DNA of 64,000 bases from Mytilus galloprovincialis (GCF_965363235.1 NC_134846.1:76606724-76670723), one strand, 5' to 3'. Counted from the stretch's first letter, positions 1 through 13,141 are shown. A program made the numbers and translations. Notes: a model not told the origin generated them from the sequence alone.

Positions 1-1680
1 TAAAATTAAATAGAAGAATTGAGTTAAATTTCTTATGGTTTATTTTTCTCTCATGTCATTAGTTTCAATTTTATAGTGAAACTATATAATGCAGAGGCAA
101 CTACCTCCACAACCTAAAGATGGTATGTGACACTACAGGGAGATAACTCTCTAAAAATCAGCTAAATGTTTAAATAGTGTTCTTTTGTTAAGAAATATTA
201 AGCTTCTCAAAGATTAAAATTAGTGTTTGTCAAACTGCTATATATCCAATAGAATTATTTTTCAATAAAGTGTGTAGTACAATTTTTCTGAATTTTTTAG
301 ATTTTTGTCAACATTTCACGATCAATCGCACTAGAGGCGAACACGCCACCATGAAATCAGAGAGGCAGTTATGGTATAATTATGACAAACCTTAATTTGA
401 TAGTCTTTTTGTATCTTTTCTCTGCAGACCTCTTGTTCTTTTTTATGTTCATTATCATTCGGTTCTGAAATTTGAAAAAAAAAGAATAAAAGATTTATTG
501 TTCAAATTATCCAAAACTTTTAATTTGAATATAAGAAGATACATATACAAAGATGTACTTGGTGTGTAACTTCTTATGATACTACTAAATATCAAATATC
601 TTATTGATTCGGGCATTATAAAACAATTGAGGAAAACTAATATTTTTAAGTAATTTCTTATGTACCAAACCAGGGCCCTTGGTAATAAAACTTAATTCAG
701 AACTTGGAAGTACACAATTTTGATTGATTGAATTCTAAATCTGAGAACTAAGTTGTACTCATTTCTTTCCCCAATATTGTCCAGTAGAATATAATCCATG
801 ACTCAAATCTCATTTTTGTTAATCTTGGATTGCTGATGTTTTTGCCAAAAATACAAAAAAATGGTAATCATAATCATTCAAGGGCAACAACTATTATAAG
901 AAAATTATTGACAACTTCTTTGTTGACTAACTTGTATATTACACATCAGTTTTTTTTATTAAAGGTTAAATGAACCATGCCACACAAGCAATCATACAAT
1001 GTACCAAATAAAAATATCCTATTACTTATAATCAGTGAGTTATAACATGACAAACAGTCTTTGCACCATGAAAATGAGGTCAAGTAAGATGGACATAAGA
1101 AAGACAATACTTCAAAACAAAAGGCATATGTATACAAGGTATGACATATACACATATATTTCCCTCTAAAATTTACAACTTTTATCAAGCAGTTTGTCCC
1201 AGGCAGATCAAAAATTGGTAAAAATCATCATTGTTACAGAAGGAGACTGCAGGGCTAAATAATATCGATGAACAAGAAATATACCAATGATTATTCAACT
1301 GCATAACAAATAGCATTGACTTGCTATTATAAGTTCCTCTTAAAGTGATCTAATTACAAACTTACACAAAGTAAACTGTAATATTTATAAAGTATACAGA
1401 TCATTTCAGATATTCAGATTATTTGTCTTTGCCATCAAGGTTACAAAAATAGAGTTAATCTGATGTTACTATCATTAAAATACATCATAAGTTTGTAGGT
1501 AAAAAAAGAAAAATTTCCATATGTTTGGACTAAGGAGCCTAAATGACAAAGGCAAAACGTCTACTTTTCTTATCTTGTTTGGTCAGTTTTCAATTCTGAA
1601 GAAATTTATGTGGATGAACACTTTTTCTTGTTATTCTTATCAAATCACCCAATTCAAAAAATATGCAAGGGCCTTTATTA
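1..1680. other. AT-rich sequence with no recognised gene
   Basis: No coding exon, RNA gene or clear repeat boundary is visible. The open frames are short, lysine/phenylalanine-rich and lack protein-family signatures. It may be intergenic or intronic; the sequence does not decide. Confidence 0.5.
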
Positions 1681-1689
1681 TGGACCTTA

Positions 1690-1800
1690 AGAAAAGGGTT
1701 TTTCTCATTGTTGAAGGCAATATGGTTGCCTATAATTGCTTACATCCACTTCATTCAAACTTAGGTGGATAGTTGTCTCAATAGCAATCATACCACATTT
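1690..1800 (+). repeat. Dispersed repeat tail ending in CATACCACAT
   Basis: This stretch runs from a TTGAAGGC motif to a terminal CAATCATACCACAT. A similar unit occurs at 4528-4612 and at the end of the composite repeat at 56920-57375, and part of it at 45898-45930. The shared end with differing upstream sequence suits the 3' part of a dispersed retroposon family. I recognise the motif as common in bivalve genomes, from memory. Confidence 0.6.
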
Positions 1801-2199
1801 CTTTATTTTTAATTTATATAGTAATTAAGGTAACAGTTTTAACAACATCAGTCTTATTGATTACTGTGAAACACATGTATCATAAGTACCTAAATATTAG
1901 TCAGTTATAGCATAAGAAATGAAATTGTTTGTTTTTAACATATCTTTACAGGAAGGTGGTTAACCACATAACAATACACAGTATGTAGTACATTAAGACT
2001 ATCTGTATTAACACAGGTCAAAATTAAAGTACTAACATGATCTTATCCTGGTTTATCAATAAAGATCATTTAATTCAAAGTAATGTCATATTTAGACAGT
2101 TGTTTCAGTACATACATATATCATTTGGCAAAGGTCTATTTTATGTGTGGCAAAATAAAAACAAGAAATTGCAGCGAGTCCAGGGATTTTTTTCTCGTG

Positions 2200-2758
2200 A
2201 CGACGACACTGATGCCGACGATATGTCTCGCTTTTTCAACTAAATTCGAAGGCTCAACAAAAAAGTTGAGCGTCCACAAATTATAGAATTTGTCTGGGAT
2301 ATTGCTGAAAGTCACTTATAGTTTAACAATTTGGCAAGAATTAAACCTGTGAGAGTAATAACATGACCATTTTCCATAAATTTAATATTTGCAAGGGACA
2401 TAACTCTTTTTTTTTCAATGTGGATTGTTCATCATTTTAGAATTTGTCCAGCAAATTACTGATATTACACTGTAGTATAAGTTTTATAAAAATCAATCAA
2501 GAATTGTACCTGTGAGATTGCTACTGAGACATTTTCCATAAATTTAATATTTCTAAGCTGCATAACTCTTTTAAAAAGAGTTGATCGTCCACCATTTTAA
2601 AATATGTCTGTGATATTGCCCATATTACCCTATATTATAAGTTTAATATAAATATGACAAAAATTGCACCCCTAAAAGTAAGCACCTGTAAGAGTGCTAA
2701 CAAGGCCATTTTCCATTGAATTTAATATTTCTAAGGGGCTTAACTCTTTTAAACCGGA
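2200..2758. repeat. Tandem array, ~160-180 bp units
   Basis: The phrase CATTTTCCATAAATTTAAT, followed by TTTCTAAG or a variant and a TAACTCTTTT motif, recurs near 2372, 2531 and 2708, and again near 4100 beyond an intervening block at 2759-3975. Copies are clearly diverged, so the array is old. The fourth unit on the far side suggests that the block between was inserted into an existing array. Confidence 0.6.
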
Positions 2759-3975
2759 TGCTCCACATGGTGCAGCTTTATACGACCGCAGAGGTCGAAC
2801 CCTGAACAGTTGGGGCAAGTATGGACACACAACATTTAAGCTTGATACAGCTCTGAATTTGGATTGTGATTAAATAGTTGACACAGTATAGGTTTCTGAC
2901 ACAGAATGAATGTGGTCTAATGAACTTAAATTATTTTTTTACCTATTATGGTTTAATATCCAAAATCTAAATACACATGGCATGGATTTATTCAGCATAT
3001 CAAAAAATTCCAAGAATTCAATTTTTGATGAAATCAAACAAAGTTTAATTTTGGACCCTTTTGACCTCAATGTGGACCAATTTGATAACAGGGCCAAAAA
3101 ATCTAAATGCATGGTTAGATTTAGCCTACCAAAGAACCCCATGGCATACATTCAATTGTTGTTGAATCAAACAAAGTTAAATTTTGGACCCCATTTTGGA
3201 CCAACTTGAAAACTGGGCCCATAATTAAAAATCTAAATACATATTTAGATTCAGCATATCAATGAACCCCAAGAATTCAATTTTTGTTAAAATCAAACTA
3301 TTTACTTAGTTTTATTTTGAACCCTTTGGACCATTATGTTAACCAATTTGAAAACCGGACCATAAAATGAAAATCTAAATAAACGGTTAGATTCAGCATA
3401 TCAGAGAACCTCAATAATTCAATTTTTGATGAAATCAAACAAAGTTTAATTTTGGTCCCTTGTGGCCTCTAATGAAGACCAATTTAAAAACGGAGATCAA
3501 ATTCCAAAAACTTAATAAACGGTTAGATTCAGCATATTTAAGAACCCCTAAAATTTAACCCACATTGAAATTGGTCAAGAAATAAGCAATTTATACAAAG
3601 TATTAGAAAAGTATTGTTTTTGGCCCCTTTTTCCTTAACAGTTTGGGCCATAACACCAAAAATCAATCCCAACCTTCCTTTTTTGGAATGGAACCTTGTG
3701 GTACAATTTCAGAAAGATTTAAACTAGAAAAATACTTATTTTGACCCCTTTTGGGCCCCTTGTTCCTAAACTATTGGGACCAAAACCCCTAAAAGCAATC
3801 CCAACCTTCCTTTAGTGGTTATAAACCTTATGTTAAAATTTTATTGATTTCTATTTACTTATACTAAAGTTATTATTTGGAAACCATCCGTCTTCGGACG
3901 ATGCTGACCGGGGACATCGACGATGCTGACAACGACGAACTGATACCAATAAACGACAAAATTTTTTAAAATTTT
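2759..3975 (+). repeat. Dispersed mollusc-type repeat with internal ~135-bp units
   Basis: The block starts with a GC-richer segment (ACGACCGCAGAGGTCGAACC) and continues with units of about 135 bp containing AGATTCAGCATATCA, an AATTCAATTTTTG motif and a TTTGGACC motif, near 3010, 3150, 3280 and 3418. The same material occurs in the opposite orientation at 36100-37030 and 37800-37970, so this is a dispersed family. No long open frame is present. Confidence 0.7.
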
Positions 3976-3984
3976 TACAGTCTT

Positions 3985-4160
3985 ATAAAAAAATCAATCA
4001 TCCAACATTTTAGAACTTGTCTGAGATATTGCTGATATTAACCTACCGTATAACTTTTATCAAAATCAGACAAGAATTGTACCAATGAGAGCCATAACCA
4101 AGCCATTTTCCATAAACTTAATATTTCTAAGGGGAATAACTTAAAAAAAAAAGAAATCGG
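3985..4160. repeat. Resumed unit of the 2.2-2.7 kb tandem array
   Basis: It matches the 2290-2750 units: AGAACTTGTCTGAGATATTGCTG, then CATTTTCCATAAACTTAAT and TTTCTAAGGGG. This supports interruption of the array by the 2759-3975 block. Confidence 0.5.
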
Positions 4161-4527
4161 CCACCATTATAAAGCTTGTTCGAAATATTGCTGACATTAA
4201 CCTATAGTATAAGTTTTATCAACTTCATAATAAAGATTTCATCCAGAGCTAAGCCTCAGAAACATGGGTTCATTGAATTAAAATTCAAGTCAGATAGTTC
4301 ATTAGTTATAATAAACACAAATGATAAAAAAATACTTTTGTTGCATGATGTGCTATGGTTTCTGATTTCAAAACCTATGGAAACTTGCATGTTTCATTGA
4401 ATTCGAACTTGGTGTAAAATTCAAATTTATGATATTCATGAAGTCCTAAACAAGACAATGTTGTGTAAAGTTTCAAAACAAAATTATCTAGTCTTTTGCC
4501 AAAAGAAGTGGTTACATACATTTTTTT

Positions 4528-4612
4528 CTCACTGTTGAAGGCTGTCTATAAATGCTCACATTCACTTTGGTGGATAGTTGTCTTATTGGCAATCATACCA
4601 CATCTTCTTATA
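4528..4612 (+). repeat. Dispersed repeat tail ending in CATACCACAT
   Basis: Second copy of the tail seen at 1690-1800, with TTGAAGGC, GGTGGATAGTTGTCT and a terminal CATACCACATC. Confidence 0.6.
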
Positions 4613-4619
4613 TAAGTTG

Positions 4620-5460
4620 AATGTATTGGAAGACTCAGAATTGTCTTAGTTTTAATGTCAATTTTGTCATAAATATGTCATCAATTGATTTTGTTTCCTC
4701 CTGATCAATGTAAACATGTACAATTATATTTTAAAATCAAATTTAGTTAAAATATATAAAAAAAAGTCAGATAAAAATAAATACTTGCATTTAGAGGATA
4801 TGAGAATACTTCACAACAAAAATTTATTACACTAATAAACTTTTTGCTTCTATTGGTAACAAGTTCATTTAACTCCAACCAGAATTCAATTTCCCACAAT
4901 AGTTTTTTGAAAAATCATAGTTTTAAACGAAATATATGGGAAAAATTGAGTTACTTACAGTCATGTAACAGTATTTGTTTTCTCATCATTGTTCAATCTA
5001 TGATACATTGAGATAATAATGACCATTTAATTCTTATTTCCAAATCATGCTAGAAATAGGGGCCACATTTGGGTCTTATCAATCATACTCACTTTTTTTA
5101 TAATCAAATACCTGGTTAACTCACAATTAAGACTATCATAAAGAAATTTTGTAAACTTTTGTTTTATACGAATTATTGGAGATTTTGAGTAAACCATTTT
5201 ATGATGGACAGATATGCGTAATTGGCCTAGGAATGTAGATTGAAACAAATCCATATCAGAATGAACCGATCTATAAATGGTACATTATTTGCTCCAGTGA
5301 CAATTGTAGTGGAACTAAAAAATATCATTAATATGAGGATAAATACTTAGATATATACATATGTATATCCTTTGTACTGATTATAACAATTAAAGCTTCA
5401 AGTGTACCTTATTAAATTTCTATGAAACATATATATAGACAATAAAATGTCTTTAAATAT
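4620..5460. other. AT-rich sequence, nothing recognised
   Basis: No supported exon, RNA gene or repeat. Only short spurious frames are present. Confidence 0.5.
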
Positions 5461-5518
5461 CAGCTGTATTTGTACCAGGCTAGGAAACAAGGTGTATGCG
5501 AGATTTTAAACGATGCAA

Positions 5519-6140
5519 CTAAGTCTTACCTAATTTGGTAGTCTGGGACAAGTACCATGCAAATGAGTCTTACCTTATTTGGTAGTCTGGGATATGTATT
5601 ACTAATTTTATTTTAACTGATCTTATAGTTTAATTTGCATAAAGACAGTCTATTTCAAGATGTGGTTAATAAAGGATGATTACCATTATAATCATTATTG
5701 AATTCTAATCACTAATCAGTGTCACCAAACACATATACAAAAGAACTGAGTGTATGATATGGGACGATTAACTGGACACTTCATAGATGAGTTTATCCCG
5801 AAACTCCTGTCTATAGGTTGACTGGTCTTAAATAAGCGAACTGCTTAAACCCTGCCCAGTCAAGTGAAATAAATCTAGTAATACCTTCTAAATGAGTCTT
5901 ACCTAATTTGGTAGTCTATGACTTGTACCATAAAAAATATTCTTACCTATTTTGGTAGTCTGGGAGGTGTACCATGCAAATGAGTCTTACCTATTTTGGT
6001 AGTCTGGGAGGTTTACCATGCAATTGAGTCTTACCTATTTTGGTAGTCTGGGAGGTGTACCATGCAAATGAGTCTTACCTATTTTGGTAGTCTGGGAGGT
6101 GCACCATGCAAATGAGTCTTACCTTATTTGGTAGTCATGG
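5519..6140 (+). repeat. 44-bp minisatellite
   Basis: Units contain GAGTCTTACC, a TTTGGTAGTC motif and GGGAGGT with ACCATGCAAATG between them. ACCATG starts at 5971, 6015, 6059 and 6103, an exact 44-bp step. Two more diverged units lie at 5519-5597, separated by unique sequence to about 5890. Degenerate versions (CTTACCATGTTTGGTA) recur at 7800-8040, beyond the element at 6175-7740, so the minisatellite was split by that insertion. Confidence 0.8.
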
Positions 6141-6174
6141 CTTATACCATCATAGTACATGTATATATATCATG

Positions 6175-7740
6175 TATATGTTAGCGGCAATAAGTGAAAT
6201 CAGGCATTAAGCTTAAATCCTAGGCAATAAGCTAACGCCTAGGCATTAAGTTATTGCCTGAAATTTTCAGGCATTAAGCTTATTACCTGAAATCTAATGA
6301 TGATTATTCATCCTATTGCCGAACATAATTTTAGGCAATAAGTGAAATCTGGAATTAATGCATATTTGGTGATTTATTCTTGATATAAAGGAGTTACTTA
6401 ATTTATTTCTAATATAACATGTGTAAATATACATTCATTTGACAGATCTTCAAATTTAGTAAGTTTATTTAGTAATTTTAGCAGTTAAAAAACAGAATTT
6501 ACACATACTTTTTTCATGTTTTTGTGATATTACTAAATATTAAAGATTTAAAAAAGTGATTGTTATAATCCAATTAAAGAAGGGGGAGATTCTATAAAAT
6601 AATTTTAATATTTATTTGAAAATTTTTTCACTTCACTATAGTCGAGCTGATTTAAACTGGTTAAAAGTACACAAAATTAAAATGTGATTTTTTTTGCTCA
6701 CACCATTTTTCAATTTTTTTTTATATAGGATAAGTAAGTTTTCTTTATTACCAGTTTCACAACTTGTGATAACAAAATTATTTGAACTCAAATTTTTATC
6801 AAGTTTTCATATTTTTAGATTAATATTTTAATATAGATAACATATCTTACTAGTGATTTTATTTCCAGTCTCTTGTGGAGTGTTGTGACACTTCCATTTC
6901 AGCTCCCTCAAGGCATTATTTTACTGATTATATGTAAAATTTAAACTATTTGCAGTTAGTTTGTTCAATTCTAATATAAAAAGTAGTTATATTTTTTACT
7001 TATGTTTTGTTTCATAGAGTTTACAATGTACAAATTATTATAAATTAAAGCTAATATTTATTTCCTAATAATTAGTCGGTTTTTAAATTAAAATTGTTGG
7101 TTAAATTTGATACAATATTATTTTTTTTCATTTGCTATTTTTTACGTCAATACGCGGTTAGGACATCCTAGCTAAGATATTCCTCAGATAGCTTCAATGT
7201 GCATGCTGAGACATGTCGTAAGTCGGTCCTAATTTTATCATAATTTCTGTCCTAGGAATATCTTATAGGATCGATCTTAGGATTTTTTCATTTGCTATTT
7301 TCTTTTACGCCAAAACAAAGGACCGCGGTTAGAACATCCTAGCTAAGATAATCCTCAAAGGTAAAGCTCAGATAGCTTAGATGTGCATGATGAGACATGT
7401 CGTAAGTCGGTCCTTACTTTATCATAATTTCTGTCTTAAGAATATAATTTTACAGGACTAATCACAGGACAATTTAATTTCGATAAACCCAGTTCTCATA
7501 ATGTTGTTGTGTAACAAATATATTTTTATTTAAATGAATAAATGTCTTTTATTTACTCGCATTTATACTTTAGGCATTAAGCTTAATGCCTGCACATATT
7601 TTTCAGGATTTAAGCTTAAATCCTAGGATTTAAGACTAATGCCTAACATCATTTAGGCAATAGACTTACTGCCTAGGCGTTAGCTTATTGCCTAGGATTT
7701 AAGCTTAATGCCTAATTTCACTTATTGCCGCTAACATATA
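6175..7740. mobile_element. Non-autonomous TIR element, ~76-bp inverted ends
   Basis: The left end (6175-6250, starting TATATGTTAGCGGCAATAAG) and right end (7665-7740) are reverse complements with about two or three mismatches. Subterminal DNA is packed with palindromic AGGCATTAAGCTTAATGCC-type motifs. The element has no coding frame, so it would need a transposase in trans. Because the flanks are AT repeats, the target-site duplication cannot be defined and the superfamily is unassigned. Internal direct duplication: 7122-7266 versus 7284-7448. Confidence 0.8.
7122..7448. repeat. Internal direct duplication within the TIR element
   Basis: Two ~150-165-bp copies share TTTCATTTGCTATTTT, ACATCCTAGCTAAGAT and ACATGTCGTAAGTCGGTCCT. 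They lie at 7122-7266 and 7284-7448; the second contains small insertions. Confidence 0.7.
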
Positions 7741-8060
7741 TATATATTGTATATATTTCTTACTATATTTGATAGTTTTGGTCTCTTAGACCTGTATCTT
7801 GTACATAATTCTTACCATGTTTGGTATTCTTTGACCTTTATCTGAGTATATAATTCTACACTATATAGTGGTCTTGGATCCGTAGCTTGGGAACATACTC
7901 AACAATTGCTTTTCTACAAACTGAATCACAATTGTTTTACCATACTCTGTGAAAAGTATTGTATCTAGTACATGTATCTTACAGTGTATGGTAGTCTTGG
8001 ACCCGTATCTTATATATATATCTTACCATGTTTGGTAGGCTGTGACTTGTAGTGTGAGAA
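7741..8060 (+). repeat. Degenerate continuation of the 44-bp minisatellite
   Basis: Several CTTACCATGTTTGGTA and TGGTAGTCTTGGAC motifs recur at irregular spacing, resembling the 5519-6140 units but more decayed. Confidence 0.45.
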
Positions 8061-10896
8061 CATAATCCACATTCTTTTTCCTACAAACTGTATCACAAAA
8101 GTCAAACAGGCCAACAAAAGCAATGCTTTGACCAAAATTTGTATCAACATCCATGGTTCTGAAAACAAAGAAAAAAGGTTTATCTAACAGAAAAATTTAC
8201 AAACTATTGAACAAGTAAATCTAAGATCAAGTTTAGTTTTGTTGAAGTTTGTGAATATCAATGTTAGCCCATTTGGGAAAAGTAGATTTTTTTTTAATTC
8301 TATTGTAGTTGCCTCATAGTTGTATTCTAATTCAGTCCTGATGATTCCATAAGGAAAACAATTTAGACAGTCCTTTTTTTTATTTCTAAATATCTTTTAA
8401 TATACAAATACATTGCATTTTATATTTTAGTAACATGACCAATCAATGTTCAAATTTTCAGAAATTTTAATTCTTCCAGCATTATCAAATTGTCTCCCCT
8501 ATATTCTGAATAACTGTTAACTTAATTTATTTTTGTGAGTTATTTAATTTTTGGGGTAGAAAAGTAACAAAAATTTTAAATCATCACAAATATGTGAGCT
8601 TGGATCTTCTCTTCTAGATAAAGATATATCATAATCAAGAAAATGAGAAGATAATGAAAATAAAATTACTGTGATGTCATCTAGGAAAGACTTTAAAAAA
8701 ATAAGCTTGTAAATAATAAAATTGAGAATGGAAATTGGGAATGTGTCAAAGAGACAATTTGCCTAATAGCAGAAAACAGCCGAAGGCCACCATATATAAT
8801 AATTAGTTGGTTTACAATAAATTGTGTAATATAATACCTGCACAATTGTTTTTAAACAATTGTTACAAAAAGTCAAATCAATTGTACCAATTTAATACAG
8901 GACATACATGTATCCTGTCCAAGCAATATACTTTTCTAGTTCTTACAGTGAATTTTAGGATGGCTTTTGGTTTTTGTTGCTTTTTTTTTTTTTTTTTTTT
9001 TTTGGGGGGGGGGGGGTCTTTCATTTTGCACCTATATATAATTTTTCAGATGGACATGGTAAATTTTATTTTTTGAATGCATAAACAACTGTTATAAAAG
9101 TTAGGTTTCTGAACCATTGAAATATTATCTAGTTAGTCAAATACTTCCATGCTGAAACTAAAATTTCTCAGGTGTGACTTAGGTAAATATATTGTGAAGT
9201 CACATGACTCATACTTTTTACGCTCTTTGATCAGGTTGTTGTCTCTTTGACACATTCACTATTTCCATTCTCAATGTTATGTCATAATGATATACCTGAT
9301 TTACATTTATATCTTATATTTTTTTTTTAAATATCTTAAAAATTATTAAAAGAAACTGAACAATTGCAAGTTAAGAAAATTCGTTAGTGCATGAATAACT
9401 TTTATGCAAATATGCTACAACATGTTTTATTAAAATTTTCTATTTAACAGAAATCATGGATTATCATGGATTATTCCCCCTAATTATAACTACATTCTTT
9501 AGACATAATATAGATTGTGCTAAGAAACACAAAACACTCCTAATCAAGTCCTGTTATCATGGTTATAATACATATATCTTACTAATGACTTAAAACTATG
9601 CCATTAGTAATTGTAAAATCATATCCTCCTTGTACAATGGTTTGACAGTTATAAAAAGGATGTAGACAGGTCAGATAATCACCCTAGTGGCCTCATAAGG
9701 ATGTTGATTTATATTTGTGTAAAGAGGTATACATTTTGATAGAAAACAAGGATATATGGGAATTAATTTTAAAAAACTAAACAGTTTTGTCTTAATTACA
9801 TATATTTCCAATTCTTGACAATGAGCTTAACCCAGTATTATACTACATTGTACCCAAGATTAATACAATCACATACAATCTTGATTTTTTTTTTTACATA
9901 TTTTGTATAATTATTGAATCCTAGATTATATTGAATGTGGATTAATTCCAAAATTCTGGTTTTCACACATTCCTGAATTGTGGATTTTTAGCATGCATCC
10001 ATTTCTGCACTGAGAGAATTGGTGAAAAAAATATGTATTTGCAATTAATAAAATTTTAAAATGATTGCTTGTCCCTAAAATCTTAAAGGTTTAAAAAAAA
10101 AACTTGACCTACCCTTAGACTATATATGTCTAATGCATAGTTTTATAATAAATTTATCCCATAAATAAATCAAACAAAATCTAATTTAAATATCATCTCC
10201 CTGCACATTAAAAATCAACTTTTGCTATCATAGATATTGGCACATTATGGTGAAATTTCAACTAAATTGGATAAAACAAATATTCATTTTTTTATGACCC
10301 AATTGCAATCAAGAGCAAGGAATATATTAAATGAGGCATTCTTGTTTTTTCCTTTGACAAAACATTTGAAAAATGGTTTTTAAACCTGTAAATGAACAGT
10401 ATGTTCCCTTTTGGAATTTAAATATAACATTTATTCAGAACAAAGATAATATAGATTATTTGTATATTTATTTGTATACTATTTTCAATTATGTAGCTAA
10501 CTTGGAGACTGTAGATAAATCAACCTTTTATTTCTAATTAATAAATCAATGAACCTTAGTGTTCAAAGGAGGTTTCAAAATTATTTTATTTTTAAATATT
10601 TATAAGTTTCTTATACTTTCTATTGAATCTAAACACAACTTGTTAAGTAAACACACATGTACTTTCATTTATTTACTTTTATTTATATTTTTTGGAAAGT
10701 TGGAGGGTGCCCTAACTGTAAAATTGCTGTATCAACTCATGTTAAAACCATTCTACTGACAACATTATAATTAGGTCAAGTAATTGTTGAACAGTGTTAA
10801 GAAAAATTCATATTTTATGTATTTCATATACATGTTTATACATTCCATGTTTCACAAATCAATAAAGTTCACATTTGTTTAATCTAATAATATAAC
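8061..10896. other. AT-rich sequence with short dispersed-repeat fragments
   Basis: No gene is recognised. Fragments related to the repeat at 39246-39760 occur at 8727-8795 (GGAATGTGTCAAAGAGACAA) and, inverted, at 9228-9280. A T22G12 homopolymer junction sits at 8982-9016. The remainder is AT-rich without signal. Confidence 0.5.
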
Positions 10897-10911
10897 TTTA
10901 AACACTATTGT
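10897..10911. repeat. Left target-site duplication of the palindromic insertion
   Basis: TTTAAACACTATTGT is found here and at 15821-15835. Its outer bases could also belong to the element, so the true duplication is between 8 and 15 bp. Confidence 0.7.
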
Positions 10912-10957
10912 AGAGAGTCTTATAACAACAACACTTTAGGGACTGCTGCAGAAAATT

Positions 10958-11011
10958 TATTGATCGACATGTTTCGGTGCCTAGGGCACCGTCATCAGGA
11001 TAAAATCAATA
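10958..11011 (-). ncRNA. Hammerhead-like ribozyme motif, copy 1
   Basis: Same motif as described in detail for 13480-13533, here read on the minus strand in the outermost left unit. Confidence 0.6.
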
Positions 11012-12022
11012 CATAAAATCATGTTGAAGTAAAAAATCGGGTTGTTAAAATTTAAACGTCACAATGTTACAATGGTAAGTAACGTTATTAATAGCAACGT
11101 ACTGAAAGTGAAAGTTCATTGGAAGTATGTAAATAAACTATAAAAAGAAATTAAAAAATAAAATGTTTTTGTTGTGAAAATGTTTGTTAAAATTATTCTG
11201 CCAACATGTGTTTGTCCTCTTGCATCGTGGAAAGAATAATACAATAAGTTGTCAGGCTGTGTATATACTGTATAGGTTGTGTGGTCTGAATGTTCTGTTA
11301 ACTTTCTTCCCCAAAATAGACGACATTTTATCAGCAATTCCCTACCATTTCGACTGGCTTCCCTTGGCCAGAGGTACTGCTTCCAATCGCGTCAGGAATG
11401 CTGTAAAATGTTTTGGTCGCCGAAAGTAAAGGACAAAGTATAAATATCACTATTCTAAGTTGAATTTTAACTATGTGTTCGTTCATCAAACTATCGGGTA
11501 TGGCCAGTAATCTGTAAAAGTTGTTGTATCTCGAGGGTTGTATGTTTGATTAACATATTTTCGGGAGCATCAGATTGAATTTGAAGAATACGAAATCGGG
11601 TGCATTTAATTTCAAATGAATTCTGTTAGAGAGAAATAATTTCCTATCACTGTTCTTTTCCTCCTTAAGGCTCGTTTTGGGTTAAGATGGTCCGTAATTA
11701 TCGATTTCTTTTCTTGTGGTTGATGGCAGCATTCTCGGAAGGTTCCTGTGGGTGCATCAATAAAATATAACTTTGTTTACTCTGTGCGAATGGCTAGTAT
11801 GATTAGCGCTGGTTGCAACGGCGGTTCCTTAAAAGGAATGCAGGGGTTCACGATAAAAAAATAAAATCAATTACAAACGAAAGTGAACCAACGCCTGGTG
11901 AGTCTGTAGTAAGGTAGAGTCCATAAAGTGGATACCCGAGGGTATGCAGGGTCGTTATGATAAAAACATAAAATGTAGAGAGTCTTATAACAACAACACT
12001 TTAGGGACTGCTGCAGAAAATT

Positions 12023-12076
12023 TATTGATCGACATGTTTCGGTGCCTAGGGCACCGTCATCAGGATAAAATCAATA
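12023..12076 (-). ncRNA. Hammerhead-like ribozyme motif, copy 2
   Basis: Identical copy exactly 1065 bp from copy 1, minus strand. Confidence 0.6.
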
Positions 12077-13087
12077 CATAAAATCATGTTGAAGTAAAAA
12101 ATCGGGTTGTTAAAATTTAAACGTCACAATGTTACAATGGTAAGTAACGTTATTAATAGCAACGTACTGAAAGTGAAAGTTCATTGGAAGTATGTAAATA
12201 AACTATAAAAAGAAATTAAAAAATAAAATGTTTTTGTTGTGAAAATGTTTGTTAAAATTATTCTGCCAACATGTGTTTGTCCTCTTGCATCGTGGAAAGA
12301 ATAATACAATAAGTTGTCAGGCTGTGTATATACTGTATAGGTTGTGTGGTCTGAATGTTCTGTTAACTTTCTTCCCCAAAATAGACGACATTTTATCAGC
12401 AATTCCCTACCATTTCGACTGGCTTCCCTTGGCCAGAGGTACTGCTTCCAATCGCGTCAGGAATGCTGTAAAATGTTTTGGTCGCCGAAAGTAAAGGACA
12501 AAGTATAAATATCACTATTCTAAGTTGAATTTTAACTATGTGTTCGTTCATCAAACTATCGGGTATGGCCAGTAATCTGTAAAAGTTGTTGTATCTCGAG
12601 GGTTGTATGTTTGATTAACATATTTTCGGGAGCATCAGATTGAATTTGAAGAATACGAAATCGGGTGCATTTAATTTCAAATGAATTCTGTTAGAGAGAA
12701 ATAATTTCCTATCACTGTTCTTTTCCTCCTTAAGGCTCGTTTTGGGTTAAGATGGTCCGTAATTATCGATTTCTTTTCTTGTGGTTGATGGCAGCATTCT
12801 CGGAAGGTTCCTGTGGGTGCATCAATAAAATATAACTTTGTTTACTCTGTGCGAATGGCTAGTATGATTAGCGCTGGTTGCAACGGCGGTTCCTTAAAAG
12901 GAATGCAGGGGTTCACGATAAAAAAATAAAATCAATTACAAACGAAAGTGAACCAACGCCTGGTGAGTCTGTAGTAAGGTAGAGTCCATAAAGTGGATAC
13001 CCGAGGGTATGCAGGGTCGTTATGATAAAAACATAAAATGTAGAGAGTCTTATAACAACAACACTTTAGGGACTGCTGCAGAAAATT

Positions 13088-13141
13088 TATTGATCGACAT
13101 GTTTCGGTGCCTAGGGCACCGTCATCAGGATAAAATCAATA
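13088..13141 (-). ncRNA. Hammerhead-like ribozyme motif, copy 3
   Basis: Identical copy in the truncated inner left unit, minus strand. Confidence 0.6.

Noticed and set aside
5889..6140. Regular 44-bp repeats considered as a CRISPR-like array
   Set aside because: The whole unit is repeated with no unique spacers, and the host is a eukaryote; it is a minisatellite.
8982..9016. Homopolymer junctions (T22G12 here; similar T/G or C runs near 15970, 24311, 37720 and 38660)
   Set aside because: Simple-sequence runs, possibly length-uncertain in assembly; no functional reading is supported.
11184..11429. 81-codon and 73-codon frames repeated in every 1065-bp unit
   Set aside because: They overlap each other antisense, are identical only because the units are identical, and show no domain. 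The unit is better read as non-coding.
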